Assembly (NCBI RefSeq): GCF_011764545.1
Contig: NZ_AP022870.1
Location: forward strand, 496,001-560,000
Reading direction: 5' to 3'
Origin: Phytohabitans flavus
GTDB taxonomy: Bacteria > Actinomycetota > Actinomycetes > Mycobacteriales > Micromonosporaceae
DNA length: 64,000 nucleotides
This document shows positions 8,682 through 18,149 of the stretch, one piece after another (position 1 is the first letter of the stretch; each line of letters opens with the position of its first letter). The position numbers and the translations under genes were made by a program. The notes beneath the pieces are model-generated. The model was not told the DNA's origin, did not search any database, and saw only the letters and a program-made list of their open reading frames with translations.

Positions 8682-9527
8682 TCAGGCGGCTGGGCGCTGA
8701 AGCGCCCTCTCGTGAGGGCTCCGCGCACTGCTGACCAGCATGGACGGTGCCGCGCCCTCGGTACGCTCCGCCGCCGTGGCCAGCGCCAGCTCCCGCGCGT
8801 CCGTCAGCGCCAGCAACACCGGTGGGTCCAGGTCACGTGCCGGCTTGAGGGTCAGGTCGGCCCGGACCGTGTCCCGCCGGACCGTGATCGGGCCGTACGT
8901 GGCGACGGACACCCTGCCTTCGGCGTCGGCCGGGTCGAGCGGTGGCGTCTGCCAGTCGCCGGAGACCGACTGGGCCAGCAGGTACCACGTGCCGGGCGGC
9001 ACGGTGTCGAACGAGTACGGCCCCGGGGCGGGGAGGATCGTGCAGCGAGCCGGCCGGCCCTCCGGGATGCGGTCGGGGAACAGCCCGATGAAGACCGGTC
9101 CGCTCGCCCCGAGCTGCGACAGCCGGGCGTTGCCGTACAGGCGCGCGGTGGAGGCGACCCGGTGCGCGGGGACGGTCGGGATCTGCTCGGCGAATCCCGA
9201 ACAGCGCCGGTACGTCGTCGGCGACATGCCGACGCTCTTGCTGAAGCGGGAGCTGAATGTGCCGACGCTGTTGTATCCCACGCGCAGGCAAATGTCCGCG
9301 ACATTCAAGGATGTCGACACCAATAGGTGTTTCGCATACTGGAGTCGCAAAGCCGACAGAAACCGGCCGGGTGAAAGGCCGGTGGCCCGCTGAAAGATCC
9401 GACTAAAATGAAATTTACTGAACATCGCCGCACGAGCCATGTCGTCAACCGTGAGCTGTTCGCCCAGGCCCTCGCGCATCGCGACAATAGCGCGAGCGGC
9501 GGCCCTTTCGATCGATTCCTCCACCAT
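8682..9527 (-). CDS. AraC-family regulator with N-terminal HTH (copy 1)
   Basis: 281 aa. Unusually for AraC proteins, the two helix-turn-helix motifs are at the N-terminus (residues about 8-105: MARAAMFSKFHFSRIFQ and ADICLRVGYNSVGTFSSRF). The C-terminal half is a beta-rich domain containing GLFPDRIPEGRPARCT and PPGTWYLLAQSV. It is a close paralogue of the regulator at 13543. Start chosen at ATG 9527; GGGGAGG is only one base away, so GTG 9524 is an alternative. It is likely a pathway-specific activator; its ligand is unknown. Confidence 0.85.
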   Translation of the reverse strand: MVEESIERAAARAIVAMREGLGEQLTVDDMARAAMFSKFHFSRIFQRATGLSPGRFLSALRLQYAKHLLVSTSLNVADICLRVGYNSVGTFSSRFSKSVGMSPTTYRRCSGFAEQIPTVPAHRVASTARLYGNARLSQLGASGPVFIGLFPDRIPEGRPARCTILPAPGPYSFDTVPPGTWYLLAQSVSGDWQTPPLDPADAEGRVSVATYGPITVRRDTVRADLTLKPARDLDPPVLLALTDARELALATAAERTEGAAPSMLVSSARSPHERALQRPAA

Positions 9528-9936
9528 GCCTCCCCGTCGAATCCGGGTGGCGGATGAATTGATTGTTAACTTCAGCGCCATGGATCCTCGTCGCTGAGAT
9601 TTTATCAACCTCGAGGCCACCCTTTGGCACTGAAATCCCCCGTGCCCGCCACGGTGTCGAGATTAGTCGAGGGGGCCGCGAGAGGCAATGCGGAGGATGA
9701 TCGTGGGATCACGGATAGCAATCGTGAAGAGATGGTGACGGCCCCGGACAGGGCCTGCGACCTGCGGTGGAGCGGGTAGTGGTACACGCTACTCTGGATA
9801 GTGGTGGTAGCCATCAGTCGCTACATATTGCCCCATTCGTGGCACAAGGAATGCGCCGGCAGATGCCGGCGCATTTCAGTGGGCGAGCAATCAACGTAGC
9901 GAGTCGTACGATTCTGGTCGGGCCGGAGCCCAGGGG
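9528..9936. other. Intergenic region between the GMC operon and araC copy 1
   Basis: Four hundred bases with no credible gene. Reading leftwards it holds the GMC terminator (9850-9875) and then the presumed promoter of the AraC regulator. I see no clear -10/-35 pair and no sequence shared with the region before the second AraC gene. Confidence 0.5.
9850..9875 (-). terminator. Hairpin after the GMC oxidoreductase gene
   Basis: A perfect 12-bp inverted repeat (9850-9861 and 9864-9875) with a two-base loop lies 61 bases past the GMC stop codon. The following T-run on the minus strand is weak, so this could also be an mRNA-stabilising end. Confidence 0.6.
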
Positions 9937-11574
9937 TCAGGCGCTGCTTGGCATCGCGTCGCGCGCCGTGACAGCACCGTCCGGCGCCGGCGCGCCGTAC
10001 GTCACGTCGACGCCGCGGAGCCGGGCGGCCTCGACGATGCCCGGCATGGCGCGTTCGGCGAGCGCGGCGATGGTGAGGGCCGGGTTGACCGTCAGCGCCC
10101 CCGGTACCGCCGACCCGTCGGTGACGAAGATGCCCGGGTGGTCGCGCAGCTCGTGCCGGTCGTCGAGGGCGGACGTGGCCGGGTCGTCGCCGATGCGGCA
10201 CGACGCCAGTGGATGCACCGTGTACGCGCCGACCAGGTCATTGGTCCACGGCCGCACGCGGGCCAGCCCGTCCCGCTCGAGGATGTCCTTGACCGCCGCG
10301 TCGGACAGCGACCAGCCGCGCCAGGTGTTGGCGGTCGGCTCGTACCGCAGCGGCCCGTTGCCGAGCATCTGCTGGGACAGGCGGTTGGCGTTGCCGGTCT
10401 CCGGAGGCGGGCCGAAGACTCCCTCGTTGTCGTCCTCCGACATGGTGAAGATGGTCAGCCACGACTGCCAGCGGCTCAGCATCTCCTTCTTCTCCACGCC
10501 GAACCAGGTGGGTCCGGTCGCGTCCGGCACCTGGGCGAGGATGGTCCCGAGCCCCGGCGGGAAGTACAGCTGCTCGAGCGAGAAGCGCTCGTGCTCGGGG
10601 AGGCTGCCGTCGAGGCGGTCCCAGCTGGCGACGGTGGGGCCGCGGCCGATCTGGTACGCCCCGTAGGCGAGCCCGCCCTCCCGGGACAGGCCGAGCACGT
10701 CACGCACCCGGTCCTCGTCGAAGACCGCGGTGTTGAGGCGCTCCCCGTTGCCGGAGAAGTACCTGCCCACCGCGTGCGGCATGGTCCCGAGCTCCGGCTC
10801 GGAGCGGCGCAGGATCACCGGTGTCGCCCCGGCGCCGGCCGCGAGGATGACGATCTTGGCGTCGATCGCGTCCGCGTCGTGCAGGATCCGGTAGTCCTCG
10901 TCGTCGACGACCCGGTAGTGCACCCGGTAGCCGCCGTCGTCGTTCCGCGACAGGCGCTGGACCTCGTGCATGGGCCGGATCTCGGCACCGTGCGCCAGCG
11001 CCGCGGGCAGGTAGTTCAGCAGCAGGGACCGCTTGGCGTCGAACCGGCAGCCGGCCATCATCCAGTTGCAGTTCGTGCACATGTCCACGTCTACCGCCGA
11101 CGGCGCCGGGTTGGCCGTGCGGCCCGCGTGCGCGCAGGCCGCCGCGAACAGGCCGCCGGCGTACGGCACCTTGTCCCAGGTCTGCTGGGTGACCGGCAGC
11201 GCCTCGGCGACCCGGTCGTACCACGGGTCGAGGGTGTCCCGGTTGATCGACGCCGGCCACATCCGGCGGCCGATGCTCCCGTGCCGCTCGAACGCGAACC
11301 GTGGCGCCCGCGGCATGGTGGCGAAGTACACCATGCTGCCGCCGCCGACGCAGTTGCCGCTGAGCACGCTCATGCCGTCACCCACGACGAAGTCGAAGAT
11401 GCGCGTGTAGGAGGAGCCGAGGAGGAAGTCGTGGTCGAACTCCTCCGCGTTGAGCCACGGACCGCGCTCCAATACGACGACCCGGGCGCCGCCGGCGGCG
11501 AGGTGATAAGCCGCGATCGCGCCGCCGAAGCCGCTGCCTATTACGAGGACGTCGGTCGACTCTGTGGTCGTCAT
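9937..11574 (-). CDS. GMC-family FAD oxidoreductase
   Basis: 545 aa. The FAD-binding motif DVLVIGSGFGGAIAA starts near residue 8. The GNCVGGGSMVYFATMPRAPR segment resembles cholesterol-oxidase-like GMC enzymes. The C-terminal HPLASCRIGDDP and DGSAVPGALTVNPALTIAAL carry the active-site His and the second FAD contact. A Cys group, MCTNCNWMMAGC (residues about 160-171), is unusual and could bind a metal or cluster. It overlaps the upstream DUF5987-like gene by ATGA, so translation is coupled. An enediyne-associated oxidation is likely (SgcE9-like enzymes are oxidoreductases), but the reaction is inferred. Confidence 0.85.
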   Translation of the reverse strand: MTTTESTDVLVIGSGFGGAIAAYHLAAGGARVVVLERGPWLNAEEFDHDFLLGSSYTRIFDFVVGDGMSVLSGNCVGGGSMVYFATMPRAPRFAFERHGSIGRRMWPASINRDTLDPWYDRVAEALPVTQQTWDKVPYAGGLFAAACAHAGRTANPAPSAVDVDMCTNCNWMMAGCRFDAKRSLLLNYLPAALAHGAEIRPMHEVQRLSRNDDGGYRVHYRVVDDEDYRILHDADAIDAKIVILAAGAGATPVILRRSEPELGTMPHAVGRYFSGNGERLNTAVFDEDRVRDVLGLSREGGLAYGAYQIGRGPTVASWDRLDGSLPEHERFSLEQLYFPPGLGTILAQVPDATGPTWFGVEKKEMLSRWQSWLTIFTMSEDDNEGVFGPPPETGNANRLSQQMLGNGPLRYEPTANTWRGWSLSDAAVKDILERDGLARVRPWTNDLVGAYTVHPLASCRIGDDPATSALDDRHELRDHPGIFVTDGSAVPGALTVNPALTIAALAERAMPGIVEAARLRGVDVTYGAPAPDGAVTARDAMPSSA

Positions 11575-12146
11575 GCCGGGCTTCCCGTCGCTGTCGTGTT
11601 TGGGTGAATGGGGGCCAGTTGTCGGCCGTAGGAGAAATGCGAGAAGCGGTAGTAACCGTCGCTGTCGGGCGGGAAATAACCCATCAGCCGCAATCCCGGG
11701 TGGCCGGTGGCGAATGCGTCGGCGGTGCTCATGTGCGCCGCGCTGTCGAAGGCCATGTTGCTGAATAGCGCCAGCCCTACCCACATCGCCTTTTCCGGGT
11801 GGTCGGGTGCGGTGAGGATCTGCACAAGTGCGGTGCGGTGCTCGAACGGCAGCGCGACGAACTCGGGCACTTCGTCGTCGAGCGCCAGGCCGCGCTCGGC
11901 GGCGTACTCCCTGGCGTGGTCGTTGAGCGCCCAGGTGAGCGAGTCCAGCGCGCCGGCCAGCCCGCCGCCCGGCTGCTCCAGCAGCTCCACCGCGCCCGCC
12001 GCCGCCGCGCCCGGCCCCGGGGCCGCGCCCGCCACCGCGCGGTCACCCGGCCAGCGTTTCTCGCCGGGGATGATGGTATCGGCGAACGCTTCGATGGTGA
12101 TCGTCCGGGCCGGGTCGGCCTCTGGGGAGTCGGATCCCAATTTCAT
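11571..12146 (-). CDS. DUF5987-like small partner protein of the GMC oxidoreductase
   Basis: 191 aa if ATG 12146 is used. AGGAGG sits only one base before this ATG, so TTG 12140, seven bases away from it, may be the real start. The sequence TITIEAFADTIIPGEKRWPGD resembles the small subunit (subunit 3) of gluconate/GMC dehydrogenases. The C-terminus has FSNMAFDSAAHMST and GYYRFSHFSYGRQL. The four-base overlap with the GMC gene supports a heteromeric complex. I recall this family (DUF5987) from enediyne clusters, but could not verify it here. Confidence 0.7.
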   Translation of the reverse strand: MKLGSDSPEADPARTITIEAFADTIIPGEKRWPGDRAVAGAAPGPGAAAAGAVELLEQPGGGLAGALDSLTWALNDHAREYAAERGLALDDEVPEFVALPFEHRTALVQILTAPDHPEKAMWVGLALFSNMAFDSAAHMSTADAFATGHPGLRLMGYFPPDSDGYYRFSHFSYGRQLAPIHPNTTATGSPA

Positions 12147-12519
12147 GCCTCCTGTCCATGGGTTCGCGCCACGACCGGAGCGGACCTCAGCGTGATGCGC
12201 GGCGATCCGGAAATGGCCGGTAACACGATTCCCGTCCGTTTCCTTTGTTGCGCCGTTCACGATGTCGGGCCATTCCATCCGATGCGGATTCATCGTCCCG
12301 GGATAATCGCCATGGCGCATCTCCTGCATTGCCGGCCGGCGTGTGGGCGTAAAAGGACTTTCGAGCATCATCGGACACTGCCGCCGGGTACACGTTCTCG
12401 CTGCGTGCGAAGTATCGACGACCCCGTTGCTAATATCGCGCACGGGCGGTCAAGGTAGAGGTGCGCGCGGCCGGACAGGTCGCGGGGCGCCCTTCGCCAA
12501 CCCGCAGGGAGTTCACAAA
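12147..12519. promoter_or_regulatory. Divergent promoter region, DUF5987/GMC operon and second DUF1702 gene
   Basis: A 373-bp spacer between two diverging transcription units, without a credible gene. On the plus strand TAATAT at 12431-12436 is a good -10 candidate; no strong -35 precedes it. CAGGGAG at 12505-12511 is the ribosome-binding site of the rightward gene. Leftward promoter elements are not clear. Confidence 0.4.
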
Positions 12520-13511
12520 ATGCCGACCGTACTGGGCTCGCTCCGCCGGCTAGCGTTGACGCCGTCGTTCGCCGATGTGACATTCGCCCGCCGGGGTTTC
12601 CGGTCGAAGAGACGGACGCCACCCGTCGTCTGGAGGCCATTCCGCAGTCGGTGATCTGCGGATTCGAATGGGGTATCGAGGTGCGCGACCCATGGGAGGT
12701 CGAGCGCCGCCTGGAGCTGGTCGAGGCGGAGATGCGCGGATTCGCGTACGAGGGGGCCACGATGGCCTTCACGGTCCGCGACGCGATGGCGGCCGGCCGC
12801 GGCCACCGGACCCGCGACCTGCTGCGTGGGCCGGCCGTGCCGCACACGTTCCTCACGTACATCGGCATCGGCTTCGCCATGGCCCGGCTGCCCCGTCCAC
12901 TGTGGAAGAACGTGCTGCCGGACCTGACCGGCACGCCGTACTACCCCACGATGAGCTGGCTGGCCGTGGACGGGTACGGCTTCGACCGCGCGTACTTCCA
13001 GACCGACAAATGGGTCACCCGGCAGGAGCGGCCCGCGGACTATCCGTGGGAGGGCCGTCCCGAGTACTTCGGGCGCGCCGTCGACCAGGGCATCGGCCGG
13101 GCGCTGTGGTTCATCCACGGTGGACAGCCGGCCGCCGCCGCCGCGGCCGTCGACCGCTTCGCGGCGGAACGGCGCGCGGATCTGTGGAGCGGTGTCGGCC
13201 TCGCCGCCACGTTCGCGGGCGGGTGTGACGCCGCCGGCCTCGACCTGCTGCGCCGGGCCGCGGGTGAACACCGCGCGCACCTGGCACAGGGCGCGGTCTT
13301 CGCGGCCAAGGCCCGGGCCTTCTCCGGCTGCACGCCGGAGCACACCGAGGTGGCGGTGGGGGTACTGGCCCGGATGCCGGTCGCGGTGGCGTCCACGCTC
13401 GCCGACGACGTCGCGGTCGCCGGACTGGTCTCGGCGACCGTCCCGGACTACGAGGTCTGGCGCGAGAGGGTACGGGCCCGCTGCGCTGACCAGCTGGACG
13501 CCCGCGCCTGA
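12520..13511 (+). CDS. Second DUF1702 (UnbL/E3-like) protein (frame broken once)
   Basis: About 330 aa after repair. It starts at ATG 12520, nine bases after GGGAG, with MPTVLGSLRRLALTPSF. The frame breaks at 12594-12597, where GGGG needs a fifth G to give RRGFPVEETD. The remainder then aligns with the UnbL protein at 19445: GFAYEGATMAFTVRDAM, MSWLAVDGYGFDRAYFQT, VDQGIGRALWF, ERRADLWSGVGLAATFAGG. DUF1702 proteins are a constant part of enediyne cassettes but have no known reaction. Having two in one cluster is uncommon as far as I know. It converges on the second AraC gene. Confidence 0.82.
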
Positions 13512-13542
13512 CCGGCCGGGCACCGGCGCGGGAGCCGACCGC

Positions 13543-14291
13543 TCAGGCCGACCCGTCGAGCATCGCGAGCAGCACCGGCGGATCGACCGGCCGGATCGGG
13601 GCCAGCCGCAGGTCGGCCGGGCGGACCCCGGTCCGCGGCCGGATGACGATCGGCCCGTGACTGCCGACGCAGAGCTCCCGTTCGCCGGCGTCCAGCACGT
13701 GGGTGGTGTTCTTGTGCTCGGCGGCGACCGAGTGCGCGAGCAGGTACCAGGTGCCGGGCGGGGCGTTCTCCAGCACGAAGGGGCCTGGCCCGGTCAGCAC
13801 CGTGCAGGTGACCGGGAGGCTCTCGGGGATCCGCCCGGGGAACAGGCCCACGAAGACGAGCCCGGGGTCGTCGGTATGCGGTGCCCAGACGTCGCCGCGG
13901 ATCGTCGCCATGGCCTCGACCGGGGTGTGCCGGCGCCGCCCGGTCGGGATGTGCGAGACCTTCCCGCCCAGCCGCCGGAAGCGGATGGGGGAGACGCCCA
14001 CGGAGTTGCTGAAGCGGGTGCTGAAGGTGCCGACGCTGGCGTAGCCCACCTCGTGGCTGATGTCCGCGACATTCAGCGAGGTGGAGACGAGAAGCTCCTT
14101 GGCCCGCTGGATGCGCAGCGCGGACAGGAAGCGTCCAGGTGACACCCGGTGACCCGCTGGAAAATCCGGGTGAAGTGAAACTTGCTGAACATGGCCGTGC
14201 GGGCCATTTCCTCGACCGTGAGCGGCGCGGCCAGATTCTCGTGCATTCGCTCGATGGCTCTGTGGACCGCCTTCTCGATGACGTCGCTCAT
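13543..14291 (-). CDS. AraC-family regulator with N-terminal HTH (copy 2, frame broken once)
   Basis: About 249 aa after repair, ATG 14291. The N-terminal DNA-binding domain (MARTAMFSKFHFTRIFQ, then ADISHEVGYASVGTFSTRF) and the beta-rich C-terminus (GLFPGRIPESLPVTCT, PPGTWYLLAHSV) closely match copy 1 at 8682. The frame breaks at 14145-14147: the run of three C (plus strand) needs a fourth to restore TGVSPGRFLSA, which copy 1 has as TGLSPGRFLSA. The conserved domain after the break argues for a sequencing error. It is probably a second cluster regulator binding related sites. Confidence 0.82.
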
Positions 14292-14431
14292 TCGCGGCTC
14301 CCCCCCGGGTTGGCATGGATTTCGTGCGTGTTAACAGCGGTCACGGCCTACTCCAGCCCGCGGCTCCGGGGGTCGATTGTGGGTACGGCGAAGCTACGGC
14401 TGCATCGCCGTCATCGTTTCTTGACCGCTAC

Positions 14432-14456
14432 AAAAAAAGCCGAGGCCAGCGCCTCG
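14432..14456 (-). terminator. Rho-independent terminator of the CopC-like operon
   Basis: Read leftwards, a hairpin with arms at 14451-14456 and 14441-14446 (CGAGGC/GCCTCG) is followed by seven T (A-run 14432-14438 on the plus strand). It lies about 75 bases past the CopC-like stop codon. Confidence 0.85.
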
Positions 14457-14531
14457 CATGGGCTAGTCCCCCGTCTAGCCGCGCTAGCCCGTGAAATTGA
14501 TGTTAAACGATGATGCGCCGAGCGGCTACGA

Positions 14532-15130
14532 CTAATTCTCGTCAAGCCGCCAACGCAGATTTGATTTTTTATCCGGCGGCAGATCGGTGTCCAGCCCGGC
14601 TCGGCGCGGCGGTCTCCGCAGCCAAAGCAGCGCGATGACGACGGCGACCACGACACCGTCGACGACGAGAAGGATCGCGCTGAGCGCGTCGATCTGATGC
14701 TGGTGGGCGTCGATGGCGTCGGCGGTGGCCAACCGGATCGCCTCGTCCGGGGGCCGGGCGGCACGCCCGTGGCCACGCTGAAGCGGAGGCTGCCCGTGGC
14801 CTGGCCGCCCTCGGTGAACTCCACGTGGTACGCGATCGTGTAGTCGCCGCGCCCGCCGTCCGTGACCGGCTGGCGCAGGGTGCGGTCCCTGAGTGAGGCC
14901 GGCCCCGAGTTCACCGTCCGCCCCGCACCGTCCAGGACGGACACGTGGGACTCGCCGTCGAGGGGCGTAGCCGAGAACGTCAGCTCCACCGCCGCGGGCG
15001 TCGCGGGCAGGGCGGCCTGCGCCGGGGGTGTGCTCGCCGTGAGCCCACCGAGCGCCGGCGCGGCCGTGGGGGTCCACAGGCACGCGCCGGCGAGGGTGAG
15101 GATCAGCGAGGCCCTACCGAGCCGTCGCAC
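14532..15130 (-). CDS. CopC-like exported domain with C-terminal membrane anchor (frame broken once)
   Basis: About 200 aa after repair. A signal peptide (MRRLGRASLILTLAGACLW) precedes a CopC-type beta-barrel (VELTFSATPLDGESHVSVLD to ATGSLRFSVATG). The frame breaks at 14749-14753: five G (plus strand) need a sixth. The second part then gives a transmembrane helix (ILLVVDGVVVAVVIALLW). The canonical CopC N-terminal His and the later DGHxxxG ligand motif are absent (GGLTAS and FTEGGQATG instead), so classical copper binding is doubtful. It follows the four-helix membrane protein by one base and is clearly its operon partner. Confidence 0.75.
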
Positions 15131-15131
15131 G

Positions 15132-15725
15132 TCACGCGGGGGACGTCGCCGGCGACCCGGCCGGACGGGATTCGTACCTCGGTGCGCAGTTGCACGACAT
15201 GGCCTGCATCTCCGCCCGGTTCGGCCGCAGGTGGAAGTACATCGCGATCATCATCGGGATGAAGACCACGGAGTTGTAGAACAGGTGCAGCTCCACCCGC
15301 GTGATGACGAGCTGGAGGATGCTGGTCGGTACGGCCTGGCCGAAGAAGTTCGTGCCGGCCTGCACCTGGATGAGCAGCAGCAGGTGCTCGATGTGGTGCC
15401 AGAACTGGATCGCGAGCGCCACGGTCCACCAGAACTTCGCCCGACCGGTGAAGCCAGGGCGGAGCAGGAAGAGGCCGACCAGCATCAGGATCGCGTAGCC
15501 GTAGTGCAGCCACTCCGACGTGACGAGCCAAGGGAAGTACTGGCCGAGGACGCCGCGGGCTTTCGGGCGCGCCATGCCCATCGCCCAGATCTGGTACGCC
15601 TGGACCAGGTGCTCGGCCCAGTGAGCGATGACCACCACCAGGTAGCCGGTGAGTGCGGCGCGGTGGTAGCGCCCGTTGATAGCCGCCAGGAAACCTGGCG
15701 CGGAGCTGGCCCGAGAGGTCGCCAC
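15132..15725 (-). CDS. Four-helix membrane protein with two HxxEH motifs
   Basis: 197 aa from GTG 15725, six bases after GGAG. Four hydrophobic segments are visible: one with HWAEH, one with EWLHYGYAILML, one with QFWHHIEHLLLL, and one with ELHLFYNSVVFIP. The duplicated HxxEH motif plus further in-membrane His and Glu look like a buried metal or haem site. No named family comes to mind, although I believe similar unannotated proteins accompany CopC-like genes in other actinobacteria. The CopC-like gene starts one base downstream. A membrane redox enzyme or metal-handling role is inference. Confidence 0.7.
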   Translation of the reverse strand: MATSRASSAPGFLAAINGRYHRAALTGYLVVVIAHWAEHLVQAYQIWAMGMARPKARGVLGQYFPWLVTSEWLHYGYAILMLVGLFLLRPGFTGRAKFWWTVALAIQFWHHIEHLLLLIQVQAGTNFFGQAVPTSILQLVITRVELHLFYNSVVFIPMMIAMYFHLRPNRAEMQAMSCNCAPRYESRPAGSPATSPA

Positions 15726-15927
15726 GTGGTTCTCCAATCCGCTGGTCAGACCCGCCGTGCCGAGGCTAACGGCGCGTTCCGGCCCGTAGTTCTTCTGGAT
15801 TGCTCTCTGTCGTCCAACCGCTTGCTCTCGGTTACATGTGGCGGTCAGCACGCTCGGAGAACGGCGCGGCGGTCCGCTGCCCGCATCCTGTGGTCGTGCC
15901 GCACGTCCGCAGGATCGAGGGGCGAAC

Positions 15928-17055
15928 ATGGGCTTGATCATGATTCGAGGCACCCGCCGGGCGCTGCCTATCCAGCTACGCCACGTCGCCCCGGTACGCC
16001 TGGAGGCGGCGCGCGGGCTGGTGGCCCGGGTGTACGAGCAGGTCGAACGGGACTTCGGCATGCTCGCGCCACCCATCAGCCTGCACGCTCCCGCCCCGGA
16101 GCCGCTGGCCGCCAGCTGGCTGCTCGTACGGGAGACACTGCTCGCCGCCGGTGCCGTCGACCGGGTCACCCGGGAGGTCGTGGCGACGGCGGTGTCGTCC
16201 GGCAACGCCTGCCCGTACTGCGTCGACGTGCACGGCGCGACACTGCACGGGCTCGCCCAGGGCCCGTACGCGGTGGCGCTCATCGCCGGCCGCCCCGAGG
16301 CGATCCCCGACCCGGGCGTGCGGGACCTCGCCGCGTGGGCGCGGACCACCGGCCTGCGGCGGGTCGCCGCCGGGCGGCCCATGCCGTTTCCCGCCGAGGT
16401 CGCGCCCGACGTCGTGGGCGTGGCCGTCGCCTTCCACTACCTCAACCGCATGGTGAACGTGTTCCTCGCCGAGTCGCCGTTCCCGCCCAGCCTGCCCGAT
16501 GGGGCTCGGGGCGTGGTCCGGCGGGTGTTCGGGCGGCTCCTGGCGCCGATGGCCCGCGGTGACAAGACGCCCGGCCGCTCGCTGGAGCTCCTGCCGGCCG
16601 CGCCGCTGCCGGTGGACCTGTCGTGGGCGGCCGGGAGCCCGAAGGTGGCGCAGGCGTTCGCGCGGGCGGCGGCGGCCGTCGACGCGGCGGGCGAGCGGTC
16701 GGTGCCGGACACCGTACGGGACCTCGTCGCGGCGCGGCTGTCCAGTTGGGACGGTGAAGCGCCGGGACTGACCCGAGGCTGGCTCGACGGCGCGGTGTCC
16801 GGCCTGCCCGCCGCGGACCGTCCCGCCGGTCGGCTGGCGCTGCTGATCGTCGAGGCCTCGTACCGGGTGACCGAGGCGGACGTGGCGGACTTCCGGACCG
16901 CCCGGCCGGACGACCGGTCGCTGGTGGAGCTCGCCTCGTGGGCGAGCCTCGCCGCGGCCCGGAGAGTCGGCACCTGGCAGCGCGGCGACCAGCCGGACGC
17001 CCTGCCGTCCGTCGCGCACGAACCACCGACGGAAACACCGACAGTTATCAATTGA
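15928..17055 (+). CDS. AhpD-like protein (copy 1) with CxxC redox motif
   Basis: 375 aa from ATG 15928 (GAGGGG six bases before). The alpha-helical carboxymuconolactone-decarboxylase/AhpD fold is suggested by the motif SSGNACPYCVDVHGATLHG near residue 95, which has the CxxC plus His of alkylhydroperoxidase D-type proteins. A second half ends in LVELASWASLAAARRVGTW, matching copy 2. The protein is about twice the length of AhpD, so it probably holds two such repeats, with the CxxC retained in the first only. It begins a rightward run with a CcdA-like membrane protein and copy 2. Confidence 0.78.
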   Translation: MGLIMIRGTRRALPIQLRHVAPVRLEAARGLVARVYEQVERDFGMLAPPISLHAPAPEPLAASWLLVRETLLAAGAVDRVTREVVATAVSSGNACPYCVDVHGATLHGLAQGPYAVALIAGRPEAIPDPGVRDLAAWARTTGLRRVAAGRPMPFPAEVAPDVVGVAVAFHYLNRMVNVFLAESPFPPSLPDGARGVVRRVFGRLLAPMARGDKTPGRSLELLPAAPLPVDLSWAAGSPKVAQAFARAAAAVDAAGERSVPDTVRDLVAARLSSWDGEAPGLTRGWLDGAVSGLPAADRPAGRLALLIVEASYRVTEADVADFRTARPDDRSLVELASWASLAAARRVGTWQRGDQPDALPSVAHEPPTETPTVIN

Positions 17056-17155
17056 GCACGTTCAGATATTAACGTCGTGGCCCGACGCGCGCATGCTGAC
17101 CAAGGCGCGCGCCGGACAGCCGCGCGCCGGACGCCGTCCCCGAGGGAGGACCCCG

Positions 17156-18143
17156 ATGGCGCAACCCCGTACCACTCGCGTGCGGTCGACCGGACCCGAC
17201 CTCGTCCAGGTCGAGCCGCGCGCCACCTCGACGTTCGTCAACGGGCAGTTCCCGCGGCGGCGCGGGTTGATCGTGGTGCTGAGCGTGCTCGCCGGCTTCC
17301 TGCTCACGGTGGTCTGGTCGGCGGAGTTCGTCGACAGCACGATCGGCGACAACGTGGCGAACACGCTGTTGGGGCACGACGCCAAGGAGACCCCATCGCC
17401 GGTGTGCTCGCCGGCATCGCGTTCGCCTTCGTCTCCGGCCTGGCCGGCACGTTCACCGCCTGCAACATCGCGGCGTTCGGCGCGGTGGCCCCGATGCTGG
17501 GCGAGGGTGGGCGGTGGAGCCGGCTGGCACAGATCCTCAAGCCGCTGGCGTGGCTGTCGGTGGGCATGATCGCGGTGTCCGCCGTCTACGGCGCGATCGT
17601 CGGGTTCGTGGGCACCTCCATGCCGCAGTTCTCCACCGCGGCGAACACGCCCGGCACCCTCTCCCCCGGAGCATCCAGTCCATGGTGGTGTTCGGGCTGA
17701 TCGGGCTGGCGATGTGCTACATCGGGCTGGCGGCCTTGGGGCTGGTACCCGACCCGTTCGCCCGCATAGCGCGCCGCTTCCCGAACGCACCGATGGTGTT
17801 CATGGGCGTCCTGATCGGCGGGTTCCTGGTAGGACGGCCGTTCGCGCTGTTCCGGCAGATGTTCCGGGACGCCGCGGAGAGCGGCAACCCGCTCTACGGC
17901 GCGGCGGCGTTCACGCTTCAGTCGCTCGGCAACATCGTCGTGATGGCCGTGCTCTTCCTGATCTTGAGTGCCGTCGCCGGCAGCGGGGTGCGCCGGTGGC
18001 TGGCCGCGCGGCCGGCCCGGATCGCGGTGCTGACGGCCGTGGCGTTGCTGGTGGCCGGCGCCTTCACATTCCTGTACTGGGACGTGCGGCTGCTGGCCCG
18101 GCGCGAGATCCTCCCGTGGTACCCGACCGCGCCGTGGGCGTGA
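17156..18143 (+). CDS. CcdA/DsbD-like membrane protein (frame broken twice)
   Basis: About 329 aa after repair. ATG 17156 lies six bases after GGAGG. Breaks occur in a CCCC run near 17391-17394 and the CCCCC run at 17663-17667; one extra C in each restores a continuous polytopic protein. Around seven hydrophobic helices are visible. Paired intramembrane cysteines (FTACNIAAFGAVAPML and GLAMCYIGLAALG) are reminiscent of CcdA/DsbD, which move reducing equivalents across the membrane. It lies between two CxxC AhpD-like genes, which supports a thiol redox role. Family assignment is tentative. Confidence 0.65.
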
Positions 18144-18149
18144 CCCCAG

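Noticed and set aside
14073..14291. Separate small AraC-like gene
   Set aside because: It is the N-terminus of the 13543 regulator cut off by a one-base deficit at 14145-14147.
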